NCBI GenBank assembly: GCA_030430515.1
Contig: JAUIKX010000008.1
Location: 1 to 25,251 of the forward strand
DNA from: Gammaproteobacteria bacterium
GTDB taxonomy: Bacteria > Pseudomonadota > Gammaproteobacteria > Pseudomonadales > Azotimanducaceae
DNA: 25,251 nt
Direction of reading: 5' to 3'
How positions within the stretch are numbered: position 1 is the first letter of the stretch; each line of letters opens with the position of its first letter. Positions 22,074 to 25,251 of the stretch are shown piece after piece. The notes under the pieces were generated by a model. It did no database searches, was not told the origin of the DNA, and saw nothing but the letters and a program-made list of their open reading frames with translations. A program made the translations under genes and the position numbers.

Positions 22074-23505
22074 AGTCTTTCTCTGGATAGCTTGTGCTGC
22101 GTTTCTGTTTTCTTGTGGCGACTCAGCCGGCGAAGCCTGCCAGATTGCGGGCAGTGGTTTCCATGCCAGCGACCCCTGCCGGCACAAGTGTCTGTCGCGC
22201 TGGAAGATCACGTGTCCAGATGGGCAGCGTGTACAACCGAATCAGTGCACGGGCACATTTGATTGTGCGCCTGGCAGCTGTCCCTCTGGCCAGGTTTGCT
22301 ATCACGACAACGATCCGTTCGAAGATAGAAGCTTCTGCGTAGCAGATCGCATATGCGGCCCGGCCGACACGGAAACCCTCAAGCGCTGGGAGATGCAGAC
22401 CAAAGCCAGGCAGGTGCAGGTACGTCTGGAGCGTGAGGAGAAACGCAGACTTCGTTCCGAACTCAAGTCAGTTTCAGCGTCGGCAGCAGATGTTGAGATA
22501 TCGTCGGAGTCACGGCCCGAGATGAAAGACGAACCGAAGCTGCATTGCAGCGACATCGACGGCCGGCAGAGCTTTCATGTTTCTAACCAGACGCTTCTCA
22601 GCGGTCAGTCGTGGCAGACGGAGTTTGGCAACCGTTGGGTCTTCGAGCTGGACCCGGTTGCACACGGCTGGCATGTTCGGGTGCTCGATCGCCCGGGCAG
22701 CCGTAACGCGGTTGACCTGGCAGCCGTTACACCGCCTCTGCATGGTATGAACAATCCACGTTTCCTGTTGGGCTGGCATTTCCGCAGTCTGGATAACCTC
22801 GGCCCGAACAAGGGTGAGGTGAATGCTCCGCAACACTTGCGGTTGTTCGAGTTCGAACCCGAACTCAGCGGCACCGGCGGTCTGCGGGAGGCGGTTGGAA
22901 GTGGCTCGGGGCGTGGCTGGCTTAGAGTCGAGGCGCTCGAGCTCACACCTCCGAGGGTTGGCGACCGGGCGTCGATCGAGTCAGTTAGCTTCAGCGCCTG
23001 CCTGACCTGGCCGGATGTGGGTCAGTACATACAGGATCGCTGGGCGGATGCCGTTCGAGCCAGTCGTGAGGTGGGTTGGCAGAATGAGTTGACCTACGAG
23101 CCAGCAGACGCTCAGTACTTTTCTGCGTGCGGCATCGATACTGCGGAATTTGAGTTGAATGCCCTGGTGCTTCCGCGGCTTCTGACGATAGATCTGAACG
23201 GCGATGGAAAGGAAGACCGCGTGGCTCAGGTAGTTCGCAGGAGCGATCGGCAGCGTGGGCTTGTTTTCTGCCTTGGTGGTGCAGAGGGTCACTGGGTCGG
23301 CGACGACATCGCGGTTTCTGCCATGGAAGCGTGGCGTGCAGCCGATCAGAAGGAAGGCCCTTTCGGCTACGTCGATGAGCCGCCATGGCCGCAGATGTCC
23401 GGCGATGCGCTTCTCGTCGAGCGGCTTGAGAAATCACTGCTTGCCATCTATTGGCACGGACAGAGATTGAAGCGGCACACAATCTATCGAATGGTCGAAC
23501 CCTGA
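22015..23505 (+). CDS. Cysteine-rich predicted lipoprotein of unknown function
   Basis: I do not recognise the family. The 496-residue product has a signal-peptide-like start (HKAYKVFLWIACAAFLFSC) with a lipobox-type LFSC, so Cys34 would be lipidated. Gly-Asp follow it, which favours the outer membrane. Residues 34-120 hold eleven cysteines, ten of them after Cys34, spaced like a disulfide-rich module. A basic helical stretch follows (about 125-155). A central beta-rich part (about 185-330) and a late DLNGDGKEDRVA segment, resembling FG-GAP or EF-hand-like calcium loops, end the protein. No ATG is available. TTG at 22015 overlaps the previous gene by 59 bases, and TTG at 22042 would give a more usual signal peptide. 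Neither has a clear ribosome binding site. It is probably coupled to the kinase-like gene. Confidence 0.65.
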   Translation: MKFTKTDCRLSFLILHKAYKVFLWIACAAFLFSCGDSAGEACQIAGSGFHASDPCRHKCLSRWKITCPDGQRVQPNQCTGTFDCAPGSCPSGQVCYHDNDPFEDRSFCVADRICGPADTETLKRWEMQTKARQVQVRLEREEKRRLRSELKSVSASAADVEISSESRPEMKDEPKLHCSDIDGRQSFHVSNQTLLSGQSWQTEFGNRWVFELDPVAHGWHVRVLDRPGSRNAVDLAAVTPPLHGMNNPRFLLGWHFRSLDNLGPNKGEVNAPQHLRLFEFEPELSGTGGLREAVGSGSGRGWLRVEALELTPPRVGDRASIESVSFSACLTWPDVGQYIQDRWADAVRASREVGWQNELTYEPADAQYFSACGIDTAEFELNALVLPRLLTIDLNGDGKEDRVAQVVRRSDRQRGLVFCLGGAEGHWVGDDIAVSAMEAWRAADQKEGPFGYVDEPPWPQMSGDALLVERLEKSLLAIYWHGQRLKRHTIYRMVEP

Positions 23506-23512
23506 TTCGGGC

Positions 23513-24136
23513 TCACGGCCGCTTCATGGAGAATTTGTTTTCAGTCACAGCATACTCATCGTAGCCCATTCGGGTAATGACCTTCATCGCGGCTGTGTCT
23601 ACACGCCCGTCAGTGATGTACTGGTCGTCGATGTAGATGCCGAGCACCTCTCCGAACACCATGGTGTATCGGTGTTCTCCGCCACGGTGTAGGACCCTGC
23701 GGCTTTCGACGACTGCGCATTCGAGGGCGGCGGGCGCCGCTGCGACGCGCGGTGGAGCGACCCGTTTGGATGGTGCCATCTCGATACCGGCCTGATCTGC
23801 CTCGCTGGTCGATCGAGGGAGGGCCCGGGACGTTTCATTCATTGCTTCGCGTAGTGCATAAGGCACGATGCTGCACACGAACTCTCCGCAATCGACAGCG
23901 TTCGGCGCCGAGTCCTTCTGCGCGTCTTTCATGTCCAGAGCAGCGCTGAACATGACGATGTCCGGTTGGTCGGCCACGGCCTGAAAGTAACTGTAAGGTG
24001 CCAGATTGACGTTGCCGTCCGGGGCGATGGTGGAGATCCAGCCGATCGGCCGCGGCGCGACCAGTGCCTTGAATGGATTGTATGGCAGTCCGCCTTTGCC
24101 ACCGCCGGAGAAACGTTCCTGGCTGTCGTAATACAT
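23513..24136 (-). CDS. Flavin reductase-like (FMN-binding split barrel) protein
   Basis: This 207-residue cytoplasmic protein of the flavin reductase-like family binds FMN and often supplies reduced flavin or acts as a flavoprotein of unknown substrate. The family start YNPFKALVAPRPIGWIST is at about 19-36, then NLAPYSYFQAV and PDIVMFSAA. A second half has GEFVCSIVPYALREAMN and ends with HRYTMVFGEVLGIYIDDQY. AAGGGG lies about nine bases before the ATG at 24134-24136. It starts 23 bases after the stop of the TonB-dependent receptor gene on the same strand, so they may share a transcript. It converges on the lipoprotein gene across seven bases. The physiological partner is not visible. Confidence 0.88.
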   Translation of the reverse strand: MYYDSQERFSGGGKGGLPYNPFKALVAPRPIGWISTIAPDGNVNLAPYSYFQAVADQPDIVMFSAALDMKDAQKDSAPNAVDCGEFVCSIVPYALREAMNETSRALPRSTSEADQAGIEMAPSKRVAPPRVAAAPAALECAVVESRRVLHRGGEHRYTMVFGEVLGIYIDDQYITDGRVDTAAMKVITRMGYDEYAVTENKFSMKRP

Positions 24137-24159
24137 GTTCGATGGGCCCCTTTTCTCTA

Positions 24160-25251
24160 TCAGCGTGTCAGGTCGTAACGTATCCCAAAGAACAGAGCCC
24201 GACCAGGGGAGGCATAGCCGATGACTTCCTGATAGCGCTCATCCAGCATGTTTTCAATGCGCAACGAAACCTCAAGGTCAGACCGGAGAGCAAATCCGGC
24301 TCTGGCGTTGACGAGGACGAAGTCGTTCAGGCGCGTCTGCTCGGCAGTGAAGCCGTTGGTGAAGAATCGGCGAAAGTCAGTGTCGTACTGGTTACCGTTG
24401 TAGCTGATGTCGATGCTGGTCTGCAGACGCTCGTCGAGGGCGGTCTGTGTGACGATGGCACTCGCCAGATGGCGGGGGCGACGCACGGCTTTATCGTCGC
24501 CGTGGTCGGTGTCGGTATAGGTGTAGTTCGTGCTGACTGTGGTGCTGGGGCTCGGGCGCCAGCTCGCTTCGAACTCCCAGCCACGGCGGCTGGTGTGCTG
24601 CGCTGCGTTATCTACGCTCGGGAAAAGGCTGAGGATTTCGTTTGAAAGGTCGGCTTCGAAGTAGCCCGCTCGTGCAACCAGTTTGCCGTCGAGAAATCGG
24701 ATGCGGACGCTTGCGTCCCAGCCCTTGGAAGACTCGGGTTTGAGACCCGGGTTGCCAACGAACGTGCCGGGCACGAAGCCGAACTGCTCGATGAACGTCG
24801 GGTTGGTGACGCCTTTGCCGTAGCTGGCCTGCAGCACCGTGTCGTTGCTGATCTGCCAGGATGTTGCCAGGGCGTAGGTCGTGCTGTCCGCAAACGCATC
24901 GTTGTCGTCGCGGCGGAGTGTGGCTGATGCATCGAAATGGCCGGCGTGCAGCCGGTGCTCCAGGCCGAAACCGGTAATGTCGCGCCGCTGCTCCGGAATC
25001 TGGCTTGCGTCGAATGGATAGGTATTCCTGAAGCGCTCCTCTTCATGTTCCAGAAAAACGGTCGTGCGCTGATCTGCCCAGTGCCAGCTCGTGTCCAGGC
25101 GTAGCGATCGTCTTTCTGACTCGTTGCCGAAGCTGCCGCCATCGAGTTCGTTGGTGGCGCGATCAGCTGCAAGCCTTGTTATCAGGCGATCGTCGGCGGC
25201 GGCGAGCGTAGCCTGGAGGCCGATGAGTTCGTCGAGTGTGTCGCTGAAGCT
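24160..25251 (-). CDS. TonB-dependent outer-membrane receptor, C-terminal 363 residues (partial)
   Basis: The reading frame is open from the stop at 24160-24162 to the window edge, so the N-terminal plug, TonB box and signal peptide lie outside. What is seen is most of the beta-barrel: alternating aromatic strands, ASYGKGVTNPTF, the family motif NPGLKPESS, WEFEASWRPS, and the closing strands ENMLDERYQEV and GYASPGRALFFGIRYDL. The end resembles BtuB-like vitamin or siderophore receptors, but the ligand cannot be assigned from the barrel. It reads straight through with no frameshift, and a GTG near 24837 is internal rather than the start. A flavin reductase-like gene follows within 23 bases. 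Confidence 0.9.
   Translation of the reverse strand, partial: SFSDTLDELIGLQATLAAADDRLITRLAADRATNELDGGSFGNESERRSLRLDTSWHWADQRTTVFLEHEEERFRNTYPFDASQIPEQRRDITGFGLEHRLHAGHFDASATLRRDDNDAFADSTTYALATSWQISNDTVLQASYGKGVTNPTFIEQFGFVPGTFVGNPGLKPESSKGWDASVRIRFLDGKLVARAGYFEADLSNEILSLFPSVDNAAQHTSRRGWEFEASWRPSPSTTVSTNYTYTDTDHGDDKAVRRPRHLASAIVTQTALDERLQTSIDISYNGNQYDTDFRRFFTNGFTAEQTRLNDFVLVNARAGFALRSDLEVSLRIENMLDERYQEVIGYASPGRALFFGIRYDLTR

Noticed and set aside
24612..25172. Possible frameshift in the TonB-dependent receptor, because a second minus-strand frame is open beside the shorter 24160-24837 frame
   Set aside because: Translating from 25251 in the frame of the 24160 stop gives 363 uninterrupted residues with beta-barrel character, so there is no frameshift. 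The gene is simply cut by the window edge.
1..25251. CRISPR arrays, tRNA/rRNA genes, insertion sequences, phage or attachment sites
   Set aside because: No regularly spaced repeats, tRNA-like cloverleaf, transposase or integrase motif was seen on either strand by eye. A covariance-model search was not possible here.

Overview
The window looks like chromosomal DNA from a free-living, GC-rich Pseudomonadota, most likely a marine-type gammaproteobacterium. This rests on protein flavour (NhaA, tandem Usp protein, TonB-dependent receptor, sigma-54 activator, FGly sulfatase) and tight operons with ATGA/GTGA overlaps. No taxonomic marker such as rRNA is present, so the placement is inference. There is no transposase, integrase, tRNA, rRNA or CRISPR.

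Left part (1-4758): carB and carA lie on the minus strand and encode carbamoyl phosphate synthetase. Their protein sequences resemble the eukaryotic CAD/CPS1 type more than the E. coli type. A 333-bp gap separates them from a divergent plus-strand operon (4759-11336). That operon encodes a NodU/CmcH/SxtI-type O-carbamoyltransferase, an SxtJ-like membrane protein, a 50-residue SxtK/DUF5989-like membrane protein, two SGNH-hydrolase-like envelope proteins and a secreted sulfatase. The carbamoyltransferase would use the carbamoyl phosphate made by CarAB. Facing the operon are a PAPS-type sulfotransferase-like protein and a SAM methyltransferase with a Trm112-like zinc ribbon (11345-13661, minus). 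I read this block as a candidate surface-glycan (or small-molecule) decoration locus adding or removing carbamoyl, sulfate, methyl and possibly acyl groups. The substrate is unknown.

Middle (13830-16263): a tight plus-strand operon of VOC-fold protein, type I methionine aminopeptidase and acyl-CoA dehydrogenase.

Stress module (16276-22073): on the minus strand are nhaA, an encapsulated-ferritin-family protein without an encapsulin targeting tail, a small coiled-coil protein and a sigma-54 activator with a degenerate receiver. On the plus strand are a tandem universal stress protein, a diacylglycerol-kinase-like protein and a cysteine-rich lipoprotein. Good sigma-54 (-24/-12) promoter matches lie before nhaA, before the ferritin-like gene and before the usp gene, each about 30-40 nt from the start codon. 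The local activator is the obvious candidate regulator. This is the most coherent new unit I see.

Right end (23513-25251): a flavin reductase-like protein and the C-terminal 363 residues of a TonB-dependent receptor that runs off the window, both on the minus strand.
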